A stretch of DNA of 64,000 nucleotides from Acidobacteriota bacterium (GTDB taxonomy: Bacteria > Acidobacteriota > Blastocatellia > Chloracidobacteriales > Chloracidobacteriaceae): contig JACQXX010000037.1 of NCBI GenBank assembly GCA_016208495.1, positions 1 to 64,000 of the forward strand. Reading direction: 5' to 3'. Position numbers and translations under genes: made by a program. Shown here in pieces: positions 34,909 through 44,976 of this stretch. The notes below the pieces were generated by a model that was not told the DNA's origin, did no database searches, and was given only the letters and a program-made list of their open reading frames with translations. Each line of letters opens with the position of its first letter. Position 1 is the stretch's first letter.

Positions 34909-36843
34909 CAGTTTCATTCGTTGCAGCAAGGCCGTAAACTCGGGTTTTGTTCGGAGCAGGTCCAGCCGGGGATCAATCTTGAGGTACATCGCCTGCTGGT
35001 TGTGGTTTTGAACGGCACGTTCCAGCCACGTCAGGGCTACCTGATGCTGGCCAAGCCCCGTGTGCATGACACCGATTTCATAACAGACTTCGGGTTGTTG
35101 CGGTGCGGCGTTTTCGTACATAGCCAGCACTTCCATGGCTTTTTCTTTTTTCCCCCAGGCCAGCGACATATGGGCGCCGCGGCTGCGCCGGGTTTCCCCG
35201 GTTTTTTCAAATGCTTCAGCCGCCTGCGGATACAGACCTTTCTGTTCATAGGCCATTCCCAACCCCAAATAGGCCCCTGAAAATTGGGGAGAGAGTTCAA
35301 GTGATTTATTGAACTGGGCAATTGCCTGATCAAATTTCCGATTGTAAAAGTATCCCCAACCCAGTCCATTGCTGATCGCAATTGAAAGCGGATCAAGTTC
35401 CTGGGCCCGGCGCAATTCGGTTTCGGCTTCGTCCATCCGGCCCATAAACATCAGGAATTCGCCATACCAGTGATGGCCGGTTGGATAATTTGGGTTGAGT
35501 TCGAGGGCGTATTTGAATTCTTTTTCGGCGCCTTCCCAGTCCCATTCATACCGGGTTTTGGCAAAGGCGAGGGCGGTGTGGGCTTCGGCCAGGGTTTGAT
35601 CGAGTTCAATCGCCTTGCGGGCAGCCAGGATTGCCTGTGGGAAGGTGATTTTGGGCGAAGTTGAACTGTAGAGACTGAGCACGTTATAGGCATCCGCCAG
35701 TCCCGCATAGGCCATGGCGTAGGTCGGATCCATGGTCACCGCATCATGGAAATTGGTGATGGCCTGTTCCAAACCCGGTCCCGTACGAAGGTTCCAAAAG
35801 TACCGGCCTTTGAGGTAGGCATGAAAGGCGAGCGGATTTTGAGTATCACGGTGTGTAAGCTGGCGGCGATCCTGGGCGCTCAGTTGAATGGCAAACGCAT
35901 TGAGTACTCGCTCGGAGATTGCATCCTGAACCGTAAAAACGTCGGTCAGTTCGGCATCAAAACTGTCAGCCCAGAGCGGCATGCCATCGCTGACTTTGAT
36001 CATTTGCACTGTTACGCGCAGTTTGTTTCCCGATTGCTGAATTTTTCCTTCAAGGAGCGCGTCAACGTGTAAATCTTGTCCAACTTGAGTCAGGTCATAG
36101 GCTCCTTGCTCATATTTCAAAATGGCACTGGTTGGACTGACGGCAATTTGTTTGAGCCGGCTAAATTTGGTAATCAGCGCGTCGGCCAATCCAATGCGCA
36201 AATAATCGTTTTCATTTGAATTCAATACTTTAAATGGCAGGACCGCCAGAGATTTGATGGCTCCCGAACTTTGCGAAGCTGATCGCAGTGTCCACATCCA
36301 CCCCAGCACCGCCACCACCGCCACCACCATCATTCCCCCCGTGACCATTTTCCAGCTCAACCAGTGTGTCCAGGTCGCCATGAAAGCCCTCGGCGCCATC
36401 GGTACTGGTTCGCTGGACGGTGGTTGGGCGTCCTGGTCTGTCAATGGCCCCTCATCCGTTCCCGGAACAGGTTCACCGACCTCTTCGACTGGAGACGCCA
36501 CTGGTTCATCGGTTATCACCGAGGTCACCGGCGCCACAAAACAGTACCCGCGCCGGGGAACGGTCACAATGAAGCGATGTTCGTCAGATTGTTCGCCCAG
36601 GGCTTTGCGCAACGAGGAAATATTGACCGTTAAATTGGTGTCCTCCACAAAGGTGTCAGGCCACAGGGTCTGCATCAAGGTTTCCCGTTCGACCACTTGC
36701 CCGCTGTTTTGAAGCAGGCACACCAGGGTATCAAACGCTTTGGGTGCCAACTGGACTGGCTCATTGTCTCGCCAGAGCAGGCGCTTGCTGGTGTCCAGCC
36801 GAAACAAATCAAACTGGTAGATGAGAGGGGCTGGTTGATTCAT
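34888..36843 (-). CDS. CadC-like winged-helix regulator with membrane segment, TolB-like and TPR domains
   Basis: 651 aa from ATG 36843 (AAGGA about 10 nt upstream). Residues about 10-110 are an OmpR/PhoB-type winged helix (LFRLDTSKRLLWRDNEPVQL, then DTLVCLLQNSGQVVERETLM, VNISSLRKALGEQ and the wing PRRGYCFV). A membrane helix is at about 167-187. Outside, residues 200-330 form a TolB N-like/adenylate-cyclase-associated domain (SLAVLPFKVL, LRIGLADALITKFSRL, LEGKIQQSGNKLRVTVQMI), followed by about six TPR repeats. This is the membrane one-component regulator architecture common in acidobacteria: sensing outside through TPRs, DNA binding inside. Target genes unknown; the divergent neighbour at 37247 is a natural candidate. 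Confidence 0.9.
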   Translation of the reverse strand: MNQPAPLIYQFDLFRLDTSKRLLWRDNEPVQLAPKAFDTLVCLLQNSGQVVERETLMQTLWPDTFVEDTNLTVNISSLRKALGEQSDEHRFIVTVPRRGYCFVAPVTSVITDEPVASPVEEVGEPVPGTDEGPLTDQDAQPPSSEPVPMAPRAFMATWTHWLSWKMVTGGMMVVAVVAVLGWMWTLRSASQSSGAIKSLAVLPFKVLNSNENDYLRIGLADALITKFSRLKQIAVSPTSAILKYEQGAYDLTQVGQDLHVDALLEGKIQQSGNKLRVTVQMIKVSDGMPLWADSFDAELTDVFTVQDAISERVLNAFAIQLSAQDRRQLTHRDTQNPLAFHAYLKGRYFWNLRTGPGLEQAITNFHDAVTMDPTYAMAYAGLADAYNVLSLYSSTSPKITFPQAILAARKAIELDQTLAEAHTALAFAKTRYEWDWEGAEKEFKYALELNPNYPTGHHWYGEFLMFMGRMDEAETELRRAQELDPLSIAISNGLGWGYFYNRKFDQAIAQFNKSLELSPQFSGAYLGLGMAYEQKGLYPQAAEAFEKTGETRRSRGAHMSLAWGKKEKAMEVLAMYENAAPQQPEVCYEIGVMHTGLGQHQVALTWLERAVQNHNQQAMYLKIDPRLDLLRTKPEFTALLQRMKLIPVSSQ

Positions 36844-37246
36844 GGGCAGGGTGTCCTTGTGAAAAGGATTGCCTTCGGGGTGACTTTTCGGCCTGGAACA
36901 AAACGAAAAATCGAAAAATGTGAGATTTTGAAGGCCCTTCGATTATTGGTTGGGCATTCTGTGAATGCAAGTGCCACAGCCAGTCAGCTTCATAATAAGA
37001 TTGAAAATATATAGATTTTTTAGATGAATATTGTTTAATTTAAAGAAATAATAGATAAAAAGAGCTTTGACTTGAATGTAAAGAAGGAAAAGAACCAGGG
37101 AAACGTCAAATTTAGGTTTCTTAATAAAAATTAACCTGTTTCAAACCAGGGCTAAAGGATTTTTGAAGGCTGATTCGTCAACTCTTCGACCAAACCAGGC
37201 GATTGATTTGATGTATTTCCATTCAGGATTTGGAAGGAGCGTTTTC
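36844..37246. other. Divergent intergenic region (regulator / secreted protein)
   Basis: About 400 bp, strongly AT-rich around 37000-37130 (for example TTGAAAATATATAG, AAAGAAATAATAGATAAAA). It probably carries the promoters of both divergent genes, and possibly the binding site of the winged-helix regulator encoded to the left. No gene or clear repeat is seen. Confidence 0.5.
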
Positions 37247-38560
37247 ATGCCACGCAAGATTTGGTTTTTGGTGCTTTTGGTGGTCGTTGTGTGCTCAGTC
37301 AACGGCACTGGTTTTCAACAATGGGGAGTGCCAGTACAGGCGCAAGTCGAGGAAAGTACACGTACCAGCCTGGCGCCTGAAGTTCGGCAATTTGATTTTT
37401 TCATTGGAAAATGGAAAGTGACAACTGGTTCAGCCACTGTGGTCAGTAGTGTATCAACCTTCGGAGTCGGGGGGATTGCGATGTTGGAAACATACAACCC
37501 AGGCGGTGAATACCAGGCGACCAGTGTCACGGTTTATAACTCCAAAACCCGAAAATGGACGCAAAACTGGCTTGATTCAGACGGATTACTGCTTGAATTA
37601 AGCGGGGAACTGCAAAACGGGATGATGGTGCTGACCGGAGATTATATTGGTTCGCAAGGTCAACCGACCCAGGCACGACTCACCTATTTCAATATTTCCA
37701 GAACTGAATTTGACCAAACCTTTGAAATCTCAACCGATACTGGTGCCACCTGGAGCCGGACTTATTCGGCGCATTACGTCAAAGACTTGAGTCCATTGCC
37801 GGCCAGTAGCTCGCCTGAAATCAAACGCCTTGAAAAACAGCAGTTTACAGCGGCATCCCTCCCATCAAAGGCGCGGGATTTTGATTTCTGGGTTGGGAAA
37901 TGGACGGTGGATATCGCGGGGTCAAATGTGCCAGGGCTGAGCAACATTCGGTCATTTGGGTTAGGCGGCGGGCTGGCGATTTTGGAAGACTACAACCAGG
38001 GCAGCTATCGCGGGACGAGCGTCAGTGTCTTCAGCTTGAAAAACAATCAGTGGCACCAATTTTGGTATGATAATGGTGAGCAGGCGCTGCTGCTGGAAAT
38101 TGATGGGAATTTGGAAAACGGGATGATGGACCTGGAAGGCGAGTATGATGACAACAATAGTTCACGTCGGTTATATAGTCGTCTTCGCTACTTCAATATC
38201 AAGGGAGATACTTTTTCACAACATTTTGATGTTTCTCCCGATGGTGGAAAGACCTTCCAAACCACCTATAACGCGTTCTATACCAAACAAATTCTGGCGG
38301 TACCGCAAAACTTCGCGGCGAATCAGGTCAAATCCACCAAAGTGGTGCTTTCGTGGAAAGACACCTCAACCATCGAAGACCGATTTGAAATTCAGCAACT
38401 TCAAGATGGAAAATGGGTTACTATTGCCACGACTCGTTCTGATGCAACCAGGTCGAAAATCAAAAAGCTCCAGACGCAAACCACCTACCGGTTTGCGGTC
38501 CGGGCTTGTGCCGGGGCTGAGTGCTCTGAATCAGCGGAATTGACTGTCACAACCCCATAA
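37247..38560 (+). CDS. Secreted protein with two DUF1579-like domains and a fibronectin type III domain
   Basis: 437 aa from ATG 37247 (MPRKIWFLVLLVVVVCSV, signal peptide), with AAGGAG at 37234-37239, 7 nt upstream. Two homologous halves start with VRQFDFFIGKWKVTTG (about residue 50) and ARDFDFWVGKWTVDI (about residue 210), each with MTGDYIG/MDLEGEYDD-like and AHYVKD/AFYTKQ-like ends: the DUF1579 or lipocalin-like barrel. The last 90 residues are an Fn3 domain (VPQNFAANQVKSTKVVLSW to ELTVTTP). The duplication within one chain is clear. Related proteins are envelope or secreted small-molecule-binding candidates, but the ligand is unknown. It is divergent from the winged-helix regulator and followed 59 bp later by a secreted subtilase. 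Confidence 0.75.
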   Translation: MPRKIWFLVLLVVVVCSVNGTGFQQWGVPVQAQVEESTRTSLAPEVRQFDFFIGKWKVTTGSATVVSSVSTFGVGGIAMLETYNPGGEYQATSVTVYNSKTRKWTQNWLDSDGLLLELSGELQNGMMVLTGDYIGSQGQPTQARLTYFNISRTEFDQTFEISTDTGATWSRTYSAHYVKDLSPLPASSSPEIKRLEKQQFTAASLPSKARDFDFWVGKWTVDIAGSNVPGLSNIRSFGLGGGLAILEDYNQGSYRGTSVSVFSLKNNQWHQFWYDNGEQALLLEIDGNLENGMMDLEGEYDDNNSSRRLYSRLRYFNIKGDTFSQHFDVSPDGGKTFQTTYNAFYTKQILAVPQNFAANQVKSTKVVLSWKDTSTIEDRFEIQQLQDGKWVTIATTRSDATRSKIKKLQTQTTYRFAVRACAGAECSESAELTVTTP

Positions 38561-38619
38561 ACCTTTTCGGAGTGCGGCGGCTTGACGCCGCTTTGATCTT
38601 TGGTCTGAATTGAGGTCGT

Positions 38620-40146
38620 ATGAACCTGGTGCGTCGTTGCCTGTTTATTTGTATCGGGATCTGGCTCGTCTGTGCTTTTCAATTGACAACTTCCTTTGGG
38701 AGTGCCGCCAGTGATGAAAAAATTGACGGTCCAGTGCTGGCAGCCATGGCCGAAAATACATCTGTTCCAGTGCTTTTGCTTGGGAAACCCCAATTGATTG
38801 ATGGACCAGCCGCTTTACAAACATTCATTACAAATCACACGGGGCAACCTCGGAGCGCAATCCAAACCGAAGTGATTTCCCAGTTGAAAAAGATTGCGGC
38901 TGATGAGCAGGCCCGCATCTTGCAGAAACTCGGCTCTCCGCCTGGGGCGCGGTCGTTGTGGTTGATCAATGCGGTTGTGGTGACGCTTTCGCCAGAAAAT
39001 ATCCGCAAAGCAGCAGCGCTTGAGGAAGTAAAATATGTCTACCACGGCCAGCAAGCCCCACCAGAATTGGGGGATGCCGGGAAAGTGGCCACGGTGCTTT
39101 CCCCATCCCAACGTCCGGCATTTTCCACCCGTGGGAAACGCATCAACTGGGATCTGAACAAAATCGGGGCAACCCGAGTCTGGAAGAAGTTGAAAATCAC
39201 CGGTGATGGCGTGGTGATTGCCATGCTGGATGGAGGCGTGGATTACACTCATCAGGACCTGCGCTCAAACATCTGGATCAACCCCAAAGAGGTGCCCAAC
39301 AACGGCGTTGACGACGATACCAACGGCTATGTTGATGATGTGTATGGGTTTGACTTTGGTCGGTTGAAGGCCGAAGTCAAAACACCGGGCACGGCGGCCA
39401 ATCACGGGACGTGGACTTCGGGGATTGCCGCAGGTGACGGCACCGGCGGTACGCTGACCGGCGTCGCTCCACGAGCCAGACTGATGCCGCTGGTATTTGG
39501 CCCGAGCGTGTACACGGCTGTACTGGCTCACCAGTATGCGCTTGAACAAGGCGCCGACGTGATCAATATGAGCTTTAGCATTCCAGACCTGAGGAACTTG
39601 CGCGGGCTCTGGCGAATGATGGCCGACCACGCCATGTGTGCCGGACTGGTACTGGTGTCAGGGGCCGGGAACTTTCAGCAAAACCAGCCGATTCCGGTTC
39701 AGCAGCGCATCCCGGAAGATATTCCGACGGTGTTATCCATTGGCGGTGTGGATCAGAAATTGAACCTTGCGTCATTTAGCAGCCTGGGGCCAGTGGAATG
39801 GGGTTCGGTCAAGTGGTACGGAGACTTCCCCATGCCTCCGGGATTGACCAAACCCGATGTCGTGGCGTTTCCCGGGCCGGGTTATGTGCTCATTCATCCT
39901 TCCGGAAGCGGTTATGTGGATCCAAACACCAATTTAATGGGCAATTCCTTCAGCAGCCCGCACGGTTCGGGGGTGGTCGCCTTGATGATGTCAGCCGCCC
40001 CGGAACTGCCCGCCTGGCGAATCCAGGAAATTTTAAAAGCCACGGCCAGAGATTTGGATGCACCGGGCAAAGACAATCGAACCGGGCACGGGCTGATTCA
40101 GGCGTTTGAGGCGGTTCAGACGGTTAGAAGAGAGGCTAGGAAATGA
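38620..40146 (+). CDS. Secreted S8 (subtilisin) family serine protease
   Basis: 508 aa from ATG 38620 (GAGGT 5 nt upstream), with a signal peptide to about residue 30 and a propeptide to about 170. The catalytic triad is Asp204 (IAMLDGGVDYTHQDL), His262 (NHGTWTSGIAAG) and Ser443 (GNSFSSPHGSG); the oxyanion-hole Asn351 is in SGAGN. The usual GTSMA motif reads GNSFS, a Thr to Asn change next to the nucleophile, while Ser and the following Pro-His are kept. The protein should be exported and processed, with broad peptide substrates. It has no C-terminal sorting domain. A 10-bp stem hairpin lies about 41 bp after the stop. Confidence 0.93.
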   Translation: MNLVRRCLFICIGIWLVCAFQLTTSFGSAASDEKIDGPVLAAMAENTSVPVLLLGKPQLIDGPAALQTFITNHTGQPRSAIQTEVISQLKKIAADEQARILQKLGSPPGARSLWLINAVVVTLSPENIRKAAALEEVKYVYHGQQAPPELGDAGKVATVLSPSQRPAFSTRGKRINWDLNKIGATRVWKKLKITGDGVVIAMLDGGVDYTHQDLRSNIWINPKEVPNNGVDDDTNGYVDDVYGFDFGRLKAEVKTPGTAANHGTWTSGIAAGDGTGGTLTGVAPRARLMPLVFGPSVYTAVLAHQYALEQGADVINMSFSIPDLRNLRGLWRMMADHAMCAGLVLVSGAGNFQQNQPIPVQQRIPEDIPTVLSIGGVDQKLNLASFSSLGPVEWGSVKWYGDFPMPPGLTKPDVVAFPGPGYVLIHPSGSGYVDPNTNLMGNSFSSPHGSGVVALMMSAAPELPAWRIQEILKATARDLDAPGKDNRTGHGLIQAFEAVQTVRREARK

Positions 40147-40186
40147 TGACTGCGTGCAAACCTGGTTGAACGCAAACGCAAAACTG

Positions 40187-40217
40187 CCGCTCCGGTTTGG
40201 GATGCTTACCGGAGCGG
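40187..40217 (+). terminator. Hairpin after the subtilase gene
   Basis: CCGCTCCGGT (40187-40196) pairs perfectly with ACCGGAGCGG (40208-40217) around an 11-nt loop, 41 bp after the subtilase stop. There is no T-run, so it is a terminator-like or mRNA-stabilising hairpin at best. Confidence 0.45.
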
Positions 40218-41109
40218 AGACGCTTTGCCTGAAATTGAGCGGTTGTTTGAAAAACCTCACGGCCTGGAGGTACCGCTTTTTCTCAGGCAAAGCTATTTTT
40301 TTGCCACAATGAAGCGACAATTCATCTGGAGAGCCCAAAGCCATAACGAGTAACCACGCTCCAAGGTGACGCAGGCTGGCCTATCATTCAGGTTTTGAAG
40401 GATGTGTCAGTACCACCTGCGTGAGCGGGTGGGATAAGAAGCAAACCAGCTTACCACTGATGCGGGTGGTACTGACTCATTGGTTCGTCTGGTTTGTTTC
40501 CAACACAAAATCTCGTAGAAGTAGAAAAATCATTCTAAGAATAATATAAATTATATCGGTTTCTTGAACGAAGAAAACTCTTGAATATAGGGAATAAATG
40601 ATGAGTTTGACATTTATGGGGCATTGATGAATGAAGGTATGTAACTAGCTGATTATAAACATGTAGTCCAGAAAGGTGAGTGCGATTTATACTCATTTCC
40701 ATGTGAGATGGATGCAGGATTTTTCTGGTCGAAACCTTGATTTACTCCATCTTTCGTGAAATAAAGAACCCTCTCTTCTTCCATCAGTCTCCTGGTTTTC
40801 ATTTTATTGTCCTTCACCAATTTCAAACCAAATTCCACCCTGGTTTTGATTGGTGTCAAAAACGTGCCAGGATCAACTCAATGACCGGCTTGCCTTCCAC
40901 CTTCCATTGGTGGTTCCTGCTCGTTTTGATTCTGAGTCTTTCATTGCGAAGAGATGGATTTTTTTCTTCAAGCCCAGAAGATTCGTCATTTTTAGAATCA
41001 AGCTTTCGACACCATTAAACAATTTCTGGAAAGGTACTCCACCCAAATCTTTCCCCGCGACTGTGTAAAGATCACAAGGTCTTTTTCCAAAGTTAGGAGA
41101 ATGGTTCGT
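40218..41109. other. Long intergenic region before the NHL-repeat gene
   Basis: About 890 bp without a supported gene. It holds two pieces of the CCACCTGCGTGAGCGGGTGG-type dispersed repeat (40406-40430 and 40455-40485), an AT-rich stretch at 40500-40640 that could carry a promoter, and the Shine-Dalgarno AGGAGA at 41095-41100 for the next gene. The short frames at 40653-41068 lack protein character. Confidence 0.5.
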
Positions 41110-44100
41110 ATGAAATCACATCGTTTCACTGCTGCATCAGGCGCAACCCTGACCGTTCGCGCCGGTATCCTGGCCCTGGCGCTGCTGATCACGGGCATCG
41201 TTGCCATAAGTTTCACCCCTTCACAAACTGAAGCCCGGCGGCAGGGCGAGGGAATCAGTACCTTGTCCAATCGGGTGGCGCCTGGTGGTGCTTCAACGGC
41301 GGAGGATTTGGTCTTTGAGCCCAGGCACGCACTGGCTGACGTGCTCAATGCCGATGGTACGATCAATATTACCAAAGGGAAAAACGGCAATTTTGATGCG
41401 AGCGGGTATCGTCTGGTGTCTGGACCGCAGGATGAACCGCGATTTGTTCCCAATGCGAGTGGGAACTTCGCAAACCAGCGGCCAACCGGCGGTAGCTTCG
41501 CCGCTCAGGCTGGAAACGTGATTTATGACACCACCCATGCCTCAAACCAGGGAGCTGAAATTACGGCTGCTGCCAATGGACCGGCAACCAGCATGGGCGA
41601 CGTGATTGTGTTGGGCGGCACGGACCGGGCTATTTGCCAAATTCAGATTGAACTCTTTACCCTGGCAAGTACCGCGCCATTTGATCTGACCATGAGTCTG
41701 TATACTGACTGTTCAACCAATGGTGCGGGCAACTCACCCTGTGGAAATGGTGTCGGGACACTCATCCCTGGTTCAGTCGTCACGGTGAACAACGTCACCC
41801 CGCCCGCCCTCGGGACCATTTTCCCGGTAACGTTTCCCTATCCGAATGTGGACGTCTCCAGCGAAGTTGACAATACGATTTCGGTGGTGGTCAACGCCAG
41901 CCGCTCAGATGTTTTCTGGCGGATTGGTGAAACCCCGGTGGTTGGAAGCCAGCCGGACGCTGCACCAAGTTTTGTCACGCGGTGTGGCAGCACCGCCGCC
42001 AACAACGGGTGCCAGCGCAATTTTGGGTTAACCAACAATTTCTCGATCCAAATCCAGGCGACGGCGGTTGGTGGCACCGGCACCTGTGCCAACGGCACGA
42101 TCAATGGTATTGCAGTGGACAGCGTCGGCAATATTTATGTCGGTGGCACCTTTACCGAACTGGATACACTTCCCTTGAGCCGGGTGGCCATGTGGAATGG
42201 CACCGCCTGGGAAGCACTGGGAGATATTTCAGCCCTGACCAGCAACGGTGTGGATAACAATGTCAATGCCGTGGTGGTGGACAGCAACGACAACGTCTAT
42301 GTCGGTGGCACGTTCCAGCAAGCGCGTAACAATGCAGGGTCAACCGTGCCCACCAGTCGGGTGGCGATGTGGAACGGCACCACCTGGTCAGCCCTGGGTG
42401 ATGCAGGCAGTGTCAATGACAACGGCGTCAACAATGCTGTCCAGTCACTGGCGCTTGAGAGCAACGACAACTTGCTGGTCGGAGGAAATTTCACCGAAGC
42501 CCGAACCAATGCCGGTACCAAACCCTTGACCAGTCGCTTTGCCCGATGGAACGGCACCATGTGGTCCGCATTCGGCGATGGCACGGTCCTGACCAACAAC
42601 GGTGTTGGAAACCCGGTCTCGGCGATTGCGGTCGGGACCAACGGCGATATCTTCATCGGAGGCAATTTCACCCAGGCTCGAAATGGTCCCGGCTCAACCG
42701 TTCCCACGGCCCGGGTGGCCAGGTGGAATGGGTCGGTTTGGTCCGCATTGGGTGATGGATCAAGTGTGAACAACAATGGCCTTGCCGGTGGCGGTGTCAA
42801 CTCGATTGTGGTCGGCACCAACGGCGATGTCTTTATCGGGTTTGCTTCCAGCAATCTGTCAGTGCGCACCAATGGTTCGACCAGTGTGCCAGCCAGCCGG
42901 GTGGCCAGGTGGGATGGTTCGGCCTGGTTTGCACTTGGCGATCCAACCAGTGCCACGACCAACGGGGTGGATTTTGATGTGGCGAAGATGGCCAGGATCG
43001 GGAACAACCTCTTTGTCGGAGGCCGGTTTACCCAGGCGCGCAACAGTGCCGGTTCCACCGTTCCCACGGCTGGAATTGCGATGTGGGATGGCACCACCTG
43101 GACGGCGCTGGGCGATGGATCAGCGCTCGGCAACAACGGGATTGGTCCAAACAATCCAACGCCACCGCTTGGTTCCGCCATTACGGGGCTCGGGGTGGAT
43201 GGCACCACCTTGCTGGTCGGTGGGGATTTTGACGAAGCCCGAACCGACAGCACGAATATTCTGGAAACTGAAAATCTGGCGGCCTGGACTGGAACGGCCT
43301 GGATTGGCGTCAGTAGCTGTCCGGATCTTGTTCCCGCCGTTCCGCCGACACTGGCCAAGAATTTTAGCCCCAACCAGATTCCGGTTGGGACGACCTCAAC
43401 CCTGACGTTTACACTGTCTAACTCAAATACCATTCCGTTGACCGGGGTTGGGTTTACCGACACACTCCCGACTGGATTGGTTGTGGCCACACCCAATGGG
43501 CTCACCAGTACCTGTTCCGGAGGAACGGTGACCGCCGTGGAGGGAACGCAGGTTATTACCTTTAGCGGCGGCACCTTGCCCGCCATGGGCACCTGCACCT
43601 TCAGTGTGGATGTGTTGGGAACAACCGCCGGGGTGTACACCAACACCACCGAGGCGATTACCTCAATCGAAGGCGGAACGGGCAGCACCGCTTCAGCCAT
43701 GATTACGGTGGTGGGGCCGCCAACGCTGACCAAGGCGTTTGAACCGGACACGATTTTGCTGACGCAAACTTCGGTGCTGACTTTCACGATGAGCAATGGG
43801 AACCCCACAGTCCCATTGACGGGAATCAGCTTTACCGACACGCTCCCGGATGGTGTCATTGTTGCCACACCTGCCTCAGTGATGAATACCTGTAGCAGCG
43901 GCACGGTAACAGCGGTTGAAGGAAGCTCGATGATTACGTTCTCGGGCGGCACGCTGGCCCCCAACACCAGTTGTAGCTTTAGTGTGACCGTCCAGGGCAT
44001 AACCTATGGTGAAAAGGTCAACACCACGAGCACCATTTCCTCGGTTGAAGGGGGAACTGGGGCGGCGGCCATGGCCACGCTCATTGTCCAACCCACGGTT

Positions 44101-44976
44101 GAACTGGCAACTCTCTATGTGCCCGATACAGTCAACAATCGGGTACAGAAATTTGATGGCAATGTCTGGTCACAAGTCGGACCGGTCGGGCTCTTCAAAA
44201 CTCCGGAAGCCGTCACGGCGGATCCGTTTGGACAGCGGATTTATGTGGCCGATACGGGAAATAACCGCCTTGAATGGTCAACTGATGGTGGTGTGACCTG
44301 GGCGCTGTTTGCTTCGATTGGCTCTGGTCTCAATCAGGTACGGGCGCCGCAAGGTCTGGCGCTTGACCCGGATGGAAACCTGTATGTGGCCGACACCGGA
44401 AATAACCGGGTCACGCGGTTTGACGGAGGTGTTCCAGGTTTCGCAACCGTGCTCTTAACCAATGGCAGTACGCTTACCCAGGTGAGGACGCCACACGGCC
44501 TGGCGGTGGACACGGCGTTCAATCTGTTTGTGGCTGATTATGGGAATAACCGGATCCTCAGAGTGGCCGGCGCTGATCAACCCGGGCCGGTTGTAACGCT
44601 AGTGGCCAGTCTCGGTTCTGCTTCGAATCAGGTTCGGCAACCACAGGGAGTTGGTGTTGATAATGCCGGAAATCTCTATGTCGCCGACACTGGCAACAAT
44701 CGGGTATTGCAGTTTGCCGGTGGCAACCCAGGACCGGCAACGGTGCTGGCAACAATCGGGTCAACATTAGGGAAAGTTCGGTTGCCGGAAGGTGTCACGG
44801 TTAATTTGTTTACCGTTGGACCGCTGGCTGGAATTTCATTCCTCTCAGTGGGTGATACGGCCAATAACCGGATTGTCGGAAGACCGGTTGATACCGCAAC
44901 CTGGCAACTGGTTGGTGCGCCAAATAATGTTGGCTCCGCCATTGGCCAGTTCCGGTCGCCGTCCAAGATTCGGTGA
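41110..44976 (+). CDS. Large secreted repeat protein with NHL beta-propeller
   Basis: 1288 aa; ATG 41110 is preferred over 41101 because AGGAGA ends directly before 41101. A membrane or signal segment is at about residues 12-35. Residues about 130-330 form a beta-sandwich with paired Cys. Residues 330-740 hold about seven repeats of the form RVAMWNGTTWSALGDG with GDIFIGGNFTQARN, a propeller of the delta-60/kelch-like type. Two DUF11-like domains follow (LTFTLSNSNTIPLTGVGFTD at about 760 and its copy at about 880). The last 290 residues are NHL repeats (LYVADTGNNRVTRFDGG). The final segment, PNNVGSAIGQFRSPSKI, is nearly the same as the end of the 51076 protein. The stop TGA is the first triplet of an 8-bp repeat array. 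Probably a cell-surface or secreted protein; role unknown. Confidence 0.8.
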   Translation: MKSHRFTAASGATLTVRAGILALALLITGIVAISFTPSQTEARRQGEGISTLSNRVAPGGASTAEDLVFEPRHALADVLNADGTINITKGKNGNFDASGYRLVSGPQDEPRFVPNASGNFANQRPTGGSFAAQAGNVIYDTTHASNQGAEITAAANGPATSMGDVIVLGGTDRAICQIQIELFTLASTAPFDLTMSLYTDCSTNGAGNSPCGNGVGTLIPGSVVTVNNVTPPALGTIFPVTFPYPNVDVSSEVDNTISVVVNASRSDVFWRIGETPVVGSQPDAAPSFVTRCGSTAANNGCQRNFGLTNNFSIQIQATAVGGTGTCANGTINGIAVDSVGNIYVGGTFTELDTLPLSRVAMWNGTAWEALGDISALTSNGVDNNVNAVVVDSNDNVYVGGTFQQARNNAGSTVPTSRVAMWNGTTWSALGDAGSVNDNGVNNAVQSLALESNDNLLVGGNFTEARTNAGTKPLTSRFARWNGTMWSAFGDGTVLTNNGVGNPVSAIAVGTNGDIFIGGNFTQARNGPGSTVPTARVARWNGSVWSALGDGSSVNNNGLAGGGVNSIVVGTNGDVFIGFASSNLSVRTNGSTSVPASRVARWDGSAWFALGDPTSATTNGVDFDVAKMARIGNNLFVGGRFTQARNSAGSTVPTAGIAMWDGTTWTALGDGSALGNNGIGPNNPTPPLGSAITGLGVDGTTLLVGGDFDEARTDSTNILETENLAAWTGTAWIGVSSCPDLVPAVPPTLAKNFSPNQIPVGTTSTLTFTLSNSNTIPLTGVGFTDTLPTGLVVATPNGLTSTCSGGTVTAVEGTQVITFSGGTLPAMGTCTFSVDVLGTTAGVYTNTTEAITSIEGGTGSTASAMITVVGPPTLTKAFEPDTILLTQTSVLTFTMSNGNPTVPLTGISFTDTLPDGVIVATPASVMNTCSSGTVTAVEGSSMITFSGGTLAPNTSCSFSVTVQGITYGEKVNTTSTISSVEGGTGAAAMATLIVQPTVELATLYVPDTVNNRVQKFDGNVWSQVGPVGLFKTPEAVTADPFGQRIYVADTGNNRLEWSTDGGVTWALFASIGSGLNQVRAPQGLALDPDGNLYVADTGNNRVTRFDGGVPGFATVLLTNGSTLTQVRTPHGLAVDTAFNLFVADYGNNRILRVAGADQPGPVVTLVASLGSASNQVRQPQGVGVDNAGNLYVADTGNNRVLQFAGGNPGPATVLATIGSTLGKVRLPEGVTVNLFTVGPLAGISFLSVGDTANNRIVGRPVDTATWQLVGAPNNVGSAIGQFRSPSKIR

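Noticed and set aside
40653-41068. Short frames in the long intergenic region before the NHL gene
   Set aside because: Composition is not protein-like, there is no ribosome-binding site, and frames overlap on both strands.
42297-44000. 567-codon minus-strand frame inside the NHL-repeat protein gene
   Set aside because: Antisense of a repetitive Thr/Gly/Asn-rich gene, which naturally lacks stops on the other strand; its product is Val/Pro/Leu-rich low-complexity sequence.
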